60,524 bases of DNA from Clostridiaceae bacterium UBA6085 (GTDB lineage: Bacteria; Bacillota; Clostridia; Clostridiales; Clostridiaceae): assembly GCA_002428605.1 (NCBI GenBank), contig DIXH01000088.1:1-60524 (forward strand), read 5' to 3'. The notes under the pieces are model-generated. The model searched no databases. It had not been told where the DNA came from and saw nothing but the letters and a program-made list of their open reading frames with translations. The position numbers and the translations under genes were made by a program. Of this stretch, positions 49,931 through 57,961 are shown piece after piece; within the stretch, counting starts at the first letter, position 1; every line of letters starts with the position of its first letter.

Positions 49931-50872
49931 ATGAATCTGAAAGATATTAAAAAGGTTGCATGTATCGGGGTAGGGACAATCGGGGCAAGCTGGGCAACAC
50001 TATATTTATGGAAGTGATTCGATGTTGCAATACAGGACATTAGTGATGAGGCGCTTAAGAGTGCAAAAAGACTTATTGCTTCCAACTTCAAATTCCTTGA
50101 GGAAAAAGGGCTTTTAACTGCTGAGTCACGAAGAAATGCAGAAGATAAAGCCATATATACTGTTGACCTGAAGGAAGCCTTGACAGGCGCCCAGTTTGTT
50201 CAGGAATCAGCCTTTGAAAGCTATGAGGTCAAGCGGAATATAGTTACAGCCATGGATGAGTATGCCCCTGATGCAATCTATGCTACCAGCACCTCTGGTC
50301 TTCTTGTAAGTGAGATACAGAAGATGACCAGGAACCCGGGAAGGTGTATTACAGCGCACCCATTCAATCCCCCGCATCTCATACCCTTGGTCGAGCTGGT
50401 CAAAGGGAAGGAGACCAGCGATGAGACGGTTTCCCTTTGCAATGACTTCTATAAGTCCATGAATAAGGAACCGATAATAATAAACAAGGAAATTCCGGGG
50501 CATGTTGCAAGCCGCATACAAATGGCATTATGGAGAGAATGCGCTGACCTTGTCCTAAACGGAGTCTGTTCAGTAAAGAATGTGGATGCCGCATGCTGCT
50601 ACGGACCAGGCTTGAGATGGGCCCTGATGGGACCGCATCTGGTCTGGGACCTGTCAAATCCAAAAGGGATTGCAGCTACCATTGAACATATTGGACCTCA
50701 GATGAATGTCTGGCTGCCGGACATGGCAAATTGGGATAAGCTTCCTGAAGGTGTGGGTGCGATAATGGCTGAGGGGCTCAAAGAGGAAACTGCAAACACA
50801 ACACCTGGTGAATTGAAAGCATGGCGCGATGACAAGCTTGTTGAAATATTGAAACAGGTAGGCAAGCTTTAA
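49931..50872 (+). pseudogene. 3-hydroxyacyl-CoA / carnitine dehydrogenase-like protein, interrupted by one in-frame TGA
   Basis: A complete 313-codon frame except for TGA at 50015-50017. Start ATG 49931 follows GGGTGG. The NAD site is CIGVGTIGASWATLYL; the stop falls right after LWK and before FDVAIQD, where relatives have Gly (GGA to TGA is one change). The rest is full length: CITAHPFNPPHLIPLVE, NKEIPGHVASRIQMALWRE and GLRWALMGPHL, resembling L-carnitine dehydrogenase and HCDH-type enzymes. A 231-codon frame from 50180 on lacks the NAD fold and would be inactive. Confidence 0.85.
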
Positions 50873-50882
50873 AAAAAAACCT

Positions 50883-51101
50883 GTCGATACTTCATTGGTA
50901 AGAAATCAGATAAGGAAGCTGGCTGAAACTGACAATACATCGGAGCAGGAGGCAATGGAGAAGCATATGCTGGGCAAACAGCCTATGAAGAGATTGCTTA
51001 AGCCTTCTGAAATTGCAGGTGCAGCCATATATCTGGCATCTGACGGCGCTGCGCCGATTACTGGAATATCACTGAACGTATCCGGAGGTATGCTTGCATA
51101 G
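50883..51101 (+). pseudogene. SDR (3-hydroxybutyrate-dehydrogenase-like), C-terminal remnant
   Basis: Only the last ~72 codons of an SDR remain, VDTSLVRNQI, then MLGKQPMKRLLKPSEIAGAA and LASDGAAPITGISLNVSGG, as in 3-hydroxybutyrate dehydrogenases. The Rossmann fold and catalytic residues are missing. It begins 10 bases after the previous gene, right after a nine-A run, the likely deletion point. TTG 50895 could start translation of a short fragment. Confidence 0.75.
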
Positions 51102-51139
51102 CAGGCAATTTGGAATTGAAATAGATTGTGGAGGTTAAT

Positions 51140-52216
51140 ATGAGCAGTATGAATCCTTTGATGCTAGTCATCATGTATGGAGGGACAACAACAAAGGTTG
51201 CCATATACAGTGGAGACAAGGACCTGTATAAGGAGACGATAAGGCACTCACTTGAAGAGATGAAAAGTTTCAGGACGGTCTGGGAGCAATATGATGTAAG
51301 GAAACGCGATATAACAGGCTGGGTTGACTCAAAAGGATTCAAGATAGATGAATTTGATGCTTATGTCAGCTGTTCAGGGCTGGTGAAGCCCTGCGAACCT
51401 GGAGTGTATGAGATTGATGAGAAGATGATTGAAGACTTCAAGTCGGAAAAATACGGCATACATACAAGCAATCCGGGATGCTGCCTGTGCTATGACCTGG
51501 GGCAGGAGTTTGGCAAGCCTGTACTTACTGTAGATCCGACAACTGATGTCAACATGATGAAGATAGCGACATATTCAGGCCATCCTCTCATACCGAGACC
51601 CAATTCCTATCATGTGCTGAACCAGAAGGCAACTGCCCAAATGGTAAGTGAAAGGCTTGGCGCGGCTTATGAGCAGGCAAACATCATAGTTGCCCATATA
51701 GGCAGTGGCATTACTGTGGGAGCACATCATCAAGGCAAGGTAATTGATGTCAACAACGGCATTGAGAGTGACGGACCATTCTCACCGGTCAGGACAGGGG
51801 CCCTTCCTGTAGGCCCGCTTGTAGACCTGTGCTATTCAGGCAAGTACACCAGGCAGGAAATGCACAACATGCTGGGTGTTGAAGGAGGTCTTGCCGCATA
51901 TCTCGGAACGTCGGACGGTATTGAAATAGAAAGCCGTATCCAGAGCGGAGATGAGGCAGCAAGAACTGCAGTTGAAGCGATGGCTTATCAGGTAGCCAAG
52001 GAGATTGGCGCCCGCGCTGTAACGCTTCGGGGCCAGGTTGATGCTGTTGCAATAACCGGAGGACTGGCAAACTGGAACCGGGTAGTCGATCTGATAACCG
52101 GATGGGTTAAGCATATTGCACCTGTCTATGTCTATCCTGGCGAAAATGAGCTTGAATCATTGGCAGCCGGAGCACTCAGGTATCTCAGAGGAGAGGAAGA
52201 GCTCAAGAAATATTAG
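51140..52216 (+). CDS. butyrate kinase-like protein (copy 2) with altered active-site residues
   Basis: 358 residues; clearly butyrate-kinase family over its full length (VAHIGSGITVGAHHQGKVIDV, GALPVGPLVDLCYSGKY, KEIGARAVTLRGQVDAVAITGGL). Compared with family consensus from memory: the phosphate-1 motif is LVIMYGGTTTK, without the Asn of NPGSTSTK; the RGG Arg is lost (SCSGLVKP); the DPVVVDE acid block reads DPTTDVNMMK; and SPERAG reads SPVRTG. It may be inactive, or specific for another acid. Start ATG 51140 follows GGAGG. Between the remnants and ptb2 in the sigma-54 operon. Confidence 0.82.
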   Translation: MSSMNPLMLVIMYGGTTTKVAIYSGDKDLYKETIRHSLEEMKSFRTVWEQYDVRKRDITGWVDSKGFKIDEFDAYVSCSGLVKPCEPGVYEIDEKMIEDFKSEKYGIHTSNPGCCLCYDLGQEFGKPVLTVDPTTDVNMMKIATYSGHPLIPRPNSYHVLNQKATAQMVSERLGAAYEQANIIVAHIGSGITVGAHHQGKVIDVNNGIESDGPFSPVRTGALPVGPLVDLCYSGKYTRQEMHNMLGVEGGLAAYLGTSDGIEIESRIQSGDEAARTAVEAMAYQVAKEIGARAVTLRGQVDAVAITGGLANWNRVVDLITGWVKHIAPVYVYPGENELESLAAGALRYLRGEEELKKY

Positions 52217-52232
52217 GGAGGTTTACGAATAT

Positions 52233-53141
52233 ATGATAAGTAGTTTTGATGAACTGATAAAGGCTGTAAAGAGCCAGGGCAAAAAGACAATTGCCATTGC
52301 CTGCGCAGGTGACGATGTCACTCTGGAAGCTGTACGTGAAGTTGAAGCCATGGGGATATCCGAATGCATTCTGATCGACAGCAGGGAAAAGATACTGAGA
52401 AGTGCGGAGAAAATAGGATACAAGGTAAAGGATGAGAACATAGTCGAAGCAGACAGCGATGCCGATGCGGCGGCTAAGGCAGTTGAACTGGTCCGTTCAG
52501 GAAAAGCGGACTTGCCGATGAAGGGCAATATGCAGACCAGTGACTACCTGCGTGCAGTCCTGAACAAAGAAAAGGGCTTGAGGGGAAAAGGTGCCTTGTC
52601 ACATGTCGCGGTATTTGAAAAAAAGCAGGGCGGATTACTTATAATTACGGACTGTGCCATGACGATCAATCCCGATTTGATGCAGAAGGTTGATCTTATA
52701 AACAATGCGGTTGCAGTTGCAAATGGGCTTGGATGTGAAAAGGCGAAGGTAGCAGTTCTATCTTACCTGGAGACGGTAAATGTGAATTCCCAGTCCACTA
52801 CGGATGCTGCAATACTCAGCAAGATGGGCGACCGGGGTCAGATAAGGAATGCAATAATTGACGGGCCGCTTGCTTTCGACAACGCAGTATTCCATGAAGC
52901 CGCAAAGCACAAGGGGATTGAAAGTAAGGTTGCCGGTCAGGCAGATGTGCTGCTCGTTCCAAATATTGAAGTGGGGAATACGCTATACAAGTCATTGTCA
53001 ATGATGGCGGAGTTAAAGGCGGCCGGGGTAGTTGCTGGAGCAATAGTTCCTGTGATACAGGCTCCGCGAGCGGATCCCATGGAATCAAAGATCAATTCCA
53101 TTGCCTTAAGCCAATACCTGCTAGACAAAAGCAAGCGCTAG
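52233..53141 (+). CDS. ptb: phosphate butyryltransferase (copy 2)
   Basis: 302 residues, full length. Conserved blocks: MKGNMQTSDYLRAVLNKEKGL, ITDCAMTINPDLMQKVDL, RGQIRNAIIDGPLAFDNAV and a final VPVIQAPRADPMESK. Start ATG 52233 follows GGGAGG. It lies 16 bases after the butyrate-kinase-like gene, repeating the buk-ptb order of the first pair. Its active site looks ordinary, in contrast to its partner. Expected to convert the acyl-CoA made by BKACE into acyl phosphate. A terminator follows. Confidence 0.92.
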   Translation: MISSFDELIKAVKSQGKKTIAIACAGDDVTLEAVREVEAMGISECILIDSREKILRSAEKIGYKVKDENIVEADSDADAAAKAVELVRSGKADLPMKGNMQTSDYLRAVLNKEKGLRGKGALSHVAVFEKKQGGLLIITDCAMTINPDLMQKVDLINNAVAVANGLGCEKAKVAVLSYLETVNVNSQSTTDAAILSKMGDRGQIRNAIIDGPLAFDNAVFHEAAKHKGIESKVAGQADVLLVPNIEVGNTLYKSLSMMAELKAAGVVAGAIVPVIQAPRADPMESKINSIALSQYLLDKSKR

Positions 53142-53183
53142 GGTTGTATATCCAGTCTCCTGAACTGAAGTCCCGATAAATGT

Positions 53184-53230
53184 CAGAAGGCCAGCTCTCC
53201 AAAGCGGAAAGCTGACCTTCTGTTTCTTTT
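53184..53230. terminator. bidirectional rho-independent terminator
   Basis: CAGAAGGCCAGCT pairs with AGCTGACCTTCTG around a 13-base loop, then a T-rich run; between converging ptb and ptsG. Confidence 0.8.
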
Positions 53231-53232
53231 AA

Positions 53233-55215
53233 CTATCTTACTATCAGGACATCCGTATCCTTTGACACGCTGCCTTCAGCTATTATCTCCATGGACTTAA
53301 CAATATCCATGTTTGTCACTACGACTTCAGTCATAGCGGATTTTGCCTCTTTCCTTACAAGGTCGAGGTCAACCTCCATGATTGGAGTTCCGATTACTAC
53401 GTCCTGTCCTATCTCTGCTAGTCTCTTGAAGCCTTTTCCGCCCATCTTTACAGTGTCGATCCCGATGTGGATGAGGACCTCGAGTCCTGTTTCTGTGACT
53501 ATAGCAATTGCATGGTTTGTCTCGAAGATGTGGGCGATGTTTCCTGCAACCGGTGCTGTTACAAGGCCTTCAGCAGGGTCTATTGCAAATCCGTCACCGA
53601 TCATCTTTTCTGCGAAGAGGGCATCCGGAACCTCTTCAAGCTTTGCGAGCCTTCCCTTCATTGGGGAGCTGAATATGGTCTCCCTGGTAAGCTCTTTGGC
53701 TGCTTCTTTTGTTTCAGCGACTTCTTCGGCAACAACCGCATAAGCGCCTGGGTTTGCCATGACTGCCTTTATCTCATCCTTGATGCCTTCAGCGGCAGTT
53801 CCGAATATTACCTGTATTCCTGTAGTGCCGACTTCTAGCACTCCTGCTGAGCCAAGTGCCTTGAGCCTTGCCTTGTTGACCTTTGCAGTGTCGCCAACTT
53901 CAAGCCTGAGCCTTGTTATGCAGGCATCTATGGCCTTTATGTTGTCACTTCCGCCAAGTGCCTTGAGGATTTCCACAGCTCTTCCTGTTACCGGAATCTC
54001 TGCTGCTGCTTCCTCTGATTCGTCTCTTCCCGGAGTCTTCAGGTCGAACTTCTTTATCAGATAGTAGAAGAGCGCGAAGTATGCGATTCCTATGACAATA
54101 CCGACTGGTATCAGCATCCATGGGTTACCGGCATTTCCTGTAGATATGCTCACCGCGAAGTCTATGAGTGACGAGGTGAATGTCTCAGTAAGCCTTACAT
54201 GGAATATGTTCATGAACATTCCGCCTACGAAAGCAAGGGAAATGTGCGCTATGTAGAGGGCAGGTGCTGCAAACATGAATGCGAACTCAATTGGTTCGGT
54301 TATTCCTGTGATTATGGATGTGAGTGCAGCTGTAAGCATTACACCGCCGATTGCCTTCCTGTTCTTTGGAAGAGCTGTCTTGTACATTGCGAATGCTGCT
54401 GCAGGAAGTCCGAAGATCTTGAGCGGATACTCTGCTGCTGTGATGTTGCCGGCTGTTGGGTCCCCTGCGAAGAATCTTGCGATTTCTCCTACATATACCT
54501 GCCCGTCAGGAGCTGTGAACTGTCCGAACTGTGTTGTGAAAGGAGTCTTGAACACGTGATGGAGTCCTGTGGGGATGAGTGCCCTGTTGCCGAAGGCATA
54601 TATCGCTCCGCCAAGCTTGAATCCGCCTATTTCAGCAGTGATCGCAAGCTGTCCAAGGTAGTTTATACCATCCTGTATCGGAGGCCATACGAAGCCAAGG
54701 ATAACTCCCAGCAGTATGGAAACTATTACCATTATGATTGGCACGAGCCTCTTGCCTTCGAAGAAGCCGAGTACCGGATGAAGCTTTGTCTTGTAGTATT
54801 TAGTATAGATCTTTGCTGCGATAAGACCGATTATGATACCGCTGAACACTCCCATGTTGATGGGATCCGCAAGGTTCTGTGCAGTTGACATGATGTCAAG
54901 CACCTTGATGAGAACAACATATCCAACTGCGGCTGCAAGTCCGGATACTGCTTCACCGGCAGTGAAGCCTATTGCGACACCGATTGCGAAAATAAGAGGA
55001 AGGTTCTCAAATACAACGAGTCCGCCTGAGAAAAGCACCTTCACGAAGATAGCGAGTACAGGATTTGATGCAAGCGCTTCAGCACCTACGGCCTGTTCTA
55101 TGATTCTTGAGAATGCGACCATGAGACCGGCAGCAGGAAGAACTGATACTGGAAGCATTAACGACTTTCCGACCTTCTGCAGTACTGCGAAGAAACCACT
55201 GGATTTTTTTGACAT
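53233..55215 (-). CDS. ptsG: PTS glucose transporter, EIICBA
   Basis: 660-residue fused glucose permease of the phosphotransferase system: an EIIC membrane domain (about 1-390, ten or so helices, with GITEPIEFAF), EIIB with the phosphorylated Cys432 in DACITRLRLEV, and EIIA of the Glc type with the active His583 in VLIHIGIDTVKMGGKGF. Start ATG 55215 follows AGGAGG. Sugar is glucose or a near relative such as GlcNAc; the adjacent GlcT-like regulator favours glucose. Its leader carries a long hairpin that the antiterminator would control. Confidence 0.93.
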   Translation of the reverse strand: MSKKSSGFFAVLQKVGKSLMLPVSVLPAAGLMVAFSRIIEQAVGAEALASNPVLAIFVKVLFSGGLVVFENLPLIFAIGVAIGFTAGEAVSGLAAAVGYVVLIKVLDIMSTAQNLADPINMGVFSGIIIGLIAAKIYTKYYKTKLHPVLGFFEGKRLVPIIMVIVSILLGVILGFVWPPIQDGINYLGQLAITAEIGGFKLGGAIYAFGNRALIPTGLHHVFKTPFTTQFGQFTAPDGQVYVGEIARFFAGDPTAGNITAAEYPLKIFGLPAAAFAMYKTALPKNRKAIGGVMLTAALTSIITGITEPIEFAFMFAAPALYIAHISLAFVGGMFMNIFHVRLTETFTSSLIDFAVSISTGNAGNPWMLIPVGIVIGIAYFALFYYLIKKFDLKTPGRDESEEAAAEIPVTGRAVEILKALGGSDNIKAIDACITRLRLEVGDTAKVNKARLKALGSAGVLEVGTTGIQVIFGTAAEGIKDEIKAVMANPGAYAVVAEEVAETKEAAKELTRETIFSSPMKGRLAKLEEVPDALFAEKMIGDGFAIDPAEGLVTAPVAGNIAHIFETNHAIAIVTETGLEVLIHIGIDTVKMGGKGFKRLAEIGQDVVIGTPIMEVDLDLVRKEAKSAMTEVVVTNMDIVKSMEIIAEGSVSKDTDVLIVR

Positions 55216-55243
55216 TTTCTTTCCTCCTCTTTTTTGTGACATC

Positions 55244-55314
55244 AAAAAAGGCATGAACCCATTATCTGGTATCCAAAGAAAGTCCTTTGGACATCAGATA
55301 ATGAACTCATGCCT
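55244..55314 (-). terminator. ptsG leader terminator / antiterminator target
   Basis: On the minus strand, the 20-base arms at 55314-55295 and 55268-55249 pair with few mismatches around an inner hairpin (CCAAAG/CTTTGG), followed by T6, then the ptsG ribosome binding site. A short stem CTGAT-TCG-ATCAG (55325-55313) overlaps the start of the long stem and could act as the protein-bound antiterminator. It lies between the regulator gene and ptsG. Confidence 0.8.
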
Positions 55315-55325
55315 GATCGAATCAG

Positions 55326-56168
55326 TTACACGCCTTTGCGGGAGCTCCTCAGCTTATACAGGTGGAGAGCGATATACCCTATTTCGTTTTCAGGAACTAC
55401 TATACCAATATTCTTATCTAAAATCAAGCCTATATTTTCAGAAATTTTATATTCGAATGCAAAATCTTTTTTCATCCTGTCCAGAAGCACATTGTCGATG
55501 GTCTCCTTCCTGGAGCAGCGCTCAAGCATGGCCCTGAGATGGGACATGAGCCTCACTGAATCGAAGGAATCTTCTTCAAGTGAAATTCCAAGCTTGTCCT
55601 CGATATAGGGGATGACCTGGCTCAGTGCCTTGACATACTTCATCGAAGCGCCTTTCCTTCCGGAAAGCCTGCCGCCGTGAAGATGCAGAGCAATGAAGCC
55701 TGTCTCGCTTTCAGGTATCTCGATTCCAAGCCTGTCGCGTATGAGCCTTACCGCCTTTGCCGCCACAGCATATTCCTGCCTGTACATCATCCTGGTCTCG
55801 ACAAGGAATGGATTGACAATTCCTATGCCTTCCCTGATCCTTCTTACAGCGAAGCTGATGTGGTCAACAAGACCCAGATGAGTATCTGCATGGAGCTTCT
55901 CCTGAAAATCCTCCTCAGCCATCCTTATGATGTCCTCGGTTATGGCAAGGAGCCTGTGGTCAACGTTCTCAAGCAGGTTTTCGTACTGCTGCCTGTTCTT
56001 CTCATCGACCATTATGAAGACATTTTCTATCATCTTGGATTCAGGTATCCTGTCGCCACGTTTCTTGTCGAAGCCGATACCTCGTCCGATAAGTATATAG
56101 TCAGTGTCTTCTTTCGTTACGAGCACCGCATTGTTGTTGAATGACTTTTTAACTGAGTACTGGCTCAA
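55326..56168 (-). CDS. glcT: BglG/GlcT-type transcription antiterminator
   Basis: 280 residues. An N-terminal CAT RNA-binding domain (about 1-55, KSFNNNAVLVTK, then DYILIGRGIGFDKKRGD) and two PTS regulation domains. PRD1 His candidates are in HADTHLGLVDHISFA and ALHLHGGR, PRD2 in RLMSHLRAM and YIALHLYKL; they are phosphorylated by HPr and the transporter. It binds nascent leader RNA and prevents termination upstream of ptsG, directly downstream. Start ATG 56168; the gene symbol rests on neighbourhood. Confidence 0.92.
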   Translation of the reverse strand: MSQYSVKKSFNNNAVLVTKEDTDYILIGRGIGFDKKRGDRIPESKMIENVFIMVDEKNRQQYENLLENVDHRLLAITEDIIRMAEEDFQEKLHADTHLGLVDHISFAVRRIREGIGIVNPFLVETRMMYRQEYAVAAKAVRLIRDRLGIEIPESETGFIALHLHGGRLSGRKGASMKYVKALSQVIPYIEDKLGISLEEDSFDSVRLMSHLRAMLERCSRKETIDNVLLDRMKKDFAFEYKISENIGLILDKNIGIVVPENEIGYIALHLYKLRSSRKGV

Positions 56169-56253
56169 GCTGACACCTCCATGGATGATTGCAGTCGGTT
56201 AGATTCTAATTTCATGTTAAGGATTTGTCAACAGGAATATTTCCGATCTCAAC

Positions 56254-56931
56254 CTAATCTTCATGGGCAATGGAGGAGAGCCTCAGGATTGCTGTTATGA
56301 AGAGATGCATGACCGCAAAAGCAAGTATTATGTATATGGCATCCATGGTGAGTCCATTTTTGAGCCAGGATAGTATCGCAAGAGGATCCTTCAGCAGATC
56401 CCAGGAGTTGAACCTTAAGAATCGTCCGATGTATAATGCAAAGCCTGTGAGGATACTTACGATCACAGTGAAAACCACACGTCCGAAAGCAGGCTTTTCC
56501 TTGAATATTGCCTTCTCGACCCTGGTAATGGACATGTAGCCGGATGCTACCCCGTAGAACACAGCGCATACGGTAAGGGCGAAGGAAACCCATAGGGAAA
56601 GGTCAAGCACGTATTCGACCTTCATCCCGAAAAGGCTTGTGCCTTCGGAAGATGCCTTGTAGAAGGTCTGAAGTGAAAAGTGTATGAAATCCGTAACCAT
56701 ATACATGGCATTGGGGTAGAACAGCAGCCAGACAAGGATGAAGAATGGAAAAAGTATTTTGGAATAATAGACCGTATCGTTCTTTGAAAGAAGGAGCGAT
56801 GAAAAGTATGGAACAAGAGCCAGGCCGATGTTCCAGACAAGGTAGCTCCTGCCGGGGTCAAGCTTCAGTATGACCGCCGAGAGGACTGCCGCAAAGAGTA
56901 TCATTACCAGTGCTTCGTTCCGTAGCTTCAA
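56254..56931 (-). CDS. DUF1361 membrane protein
   Basis: About 225 residues with six to seven transmembrane helices. The DUF1361 marks are VWLLFYPNAMYMVTDFIHF, ALYIGRFLRFNSWDLLKDP and a C-terminal hydrophobic end. Function unknown in the family. Start uncertain: TTG 56931 is five bases after GGCGGTG and is preferred; GTG 56940 and TTG 56946 are in frame. Single-gene unit diverging from the arsenate reductase gene. Confidence 0.8.
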   Translation of the reverse strand: MKLRNEALVMILFAAVLSAVILKLDPGRSYLVWNIGLALVPYFSSLLLSKNDTVYYSKILFPFFILVWLLFYPNAMYMVTDFIHFSLQTFYKASSEGTSLFGMKVEYVLDLSLWVSFALTVCAVFYGVASGYMSITRVEKAIFKEKPAFGRVVFTVIVSILTGFALYIGRFLRFNSWDLLKDPLAILSWLKNGLTMDAIYIILAFAVMHLFITAILRLSSIAHED

Positions 56932-57019
56932 TTTACACACCGCCAATCAAAATAATTCTAATCCCATTCTATCATCATTGGGACTGTTTGTCCTTTACAT
57001 GGAGTTAACAGTGATTTAA

Positions 57020-57048
57020 TTGCATGCAATCGATTAATGGGTTATAGT
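57020..57048 (+). promoter_or_regulatory. sigma-A promoter of the arsC-arsD-like operon
   Basis: TTGCAT (57020-57025), 17-base spacer, TATAGT (57043-57048), 24 bases before the arsC start. TGCATGCA overlaps the -35. No ArsR-type palindrome was recognised. Confidence 0.6.
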
Positions 57049-57071
57049 GTAATAAAGAGGAGTTGATCATT

Positions 57072-57485
57072 TTGAAACCAAAAGTTGCGTTCATATGCGT
57101 ACATAATTCCTGCAGGAGCCAGATGGCTGAAGCTCTTGGAAAGCAATTCGCTTCCGATGCCTTCGAGTCATACTCCGCAGGCACCGAGACAAAGCCCAGG
57201 ATCAACCAGGATGCCGTAAGGATAATCAAGTCGCTTTACGGGATCGACATGGAAGAGACCCAGACATCGAAGCTGATAGATGATATCCCAAAGGACATAG
57301 ATATCGTTATAACCATGGGCTGCAATGTCGAATGCCCATACCTTCCGTCAAAGCACAGGGAAGACTGGGGGCTGGATGACCCTTCAGGCAGAGAGGACAA
57401 TGAGTTCATAACCACAGCAAAGACAATCGAGCAGAAGGTCATGGACCTGAGAAGAAGGGTCCTTGAAGAGGGACTTGGAAAATGA
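57072..57485 (+). CDS. arsC: arsenate reductase-like low-molecular-weight phosphatase family protein
   Basis: 137 residues, LMW-PTP fold. The catalytic loop is Cys9-VHNS-Cys14-Arg15 (CX5R). The second pair of cysteines used by thioredoxin-coupled ArsC enzymes is seen in TMGCNVECPYLP; WGLDDPSGRED supplies the general-acid Asp. It reduces arsenate to arsenite, or acts as a phosphatase. Start TTG 57072, nine bases after AGAGGAG. Overlaps the ArsD-like gene by 4 bases. Neither arsenite exporter nor ArsR is nearby. Confidence 0.9.
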   Translation: MKPKVAFICVHNSCRSQMAEALGKQFASDAFESYSAGTETKPRINQDAVRIIKSLYGIDMEETQTSKLIDDIPKDIDIVITMGCNVECPYLPSKHREDWGLDDPSGREDNEFITTAKTIEQKVMDLRRRVLEEGLGK

Positions 57486-57778
57486 TAAGGATCTACGAGC
57501 CTGACATTTGCGTATCAATGGCTTGCGGCATGGAAAGGGAAAAGGAGCTGAAGGAGCTTGCAGTATGGATCAGGCAGCTTCGAAAGGAAGGTATGGACAT
57601 ACAGAGGTACAACTATACACTCCACAAGGAGAGGTTCCTTGAAGAGCCGCTTGTTGAAGGCTATGATTTTGAATCAAAGGACAGCCAGCCTGTGACAGTG
57701 GCAGACGGGAAAATCGTCATTTCAGGAAGGTACCCTGACATTGACGAGCTCAGGAAGCTTGTGGAAAAGGCAGAATAA
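57482..57778 (+). CDS. ArsD-like arsenite chaperone family protein
   Basis: 98 residues. It follows the ArsD plan: IRIYEPDICVSMACGMERE start, a helix (LKELAVWIRQLRKEGMDIQRYN) and a VTVADGKIVISGRYPDIDEL end. Instead of the canonical metal-binding Cys-Cys-x4-Cys it has Cys10-x4-Cys15, so one ligand is missing. Canonical ArsD hands arsenite to the ArsA ATPase, which is absent here, so the job may differ. Translationally coupled to arsC by ATGA. Confidence 0.8.
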   Translation: MIRIYEPDICVSMACGMEREKELKELAVWIRQLRKEGMDIQRYNYTLHKERFLEEPLVEGYDFESKDSQPVTVADGKIVISGRYPDIDELRKLVEKAE

Positions 57779-57961
57779 TACAGTAAAAGAGCTTTTGAAT
57801 TACATAACATAAGATATGAAAACCTATGGCCGATGATTTTGAAGTCTTCGGCCGTTAATTTTCCTAAATTTCACATATGCAAAGGTTTCCTCTGTTCCTT
57901 CTCATTTGTCTTTGGATGATATATGATTAAGATAATGATTAACGAAAATGGAGATGGTTAT

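Noticed and set aside
48954..50017. Pyrrolysine (TAG) or selenocysteine (TGA) recoding in the BKACE and dehydrogenase genes
   Set aside because: Relatives have an ordinary residue at these sites, there is no SECIS-like hairpin evident after the TGA, no pyl or sel genes in the window, and neighbouring SDR decay favours pseudogenisation.
54199..54888. 229-codon plus-strand frame inside ptsG
   Set aside because: Antisense of ptsG with Cys/Tyr-rich, non-protein-like composition.
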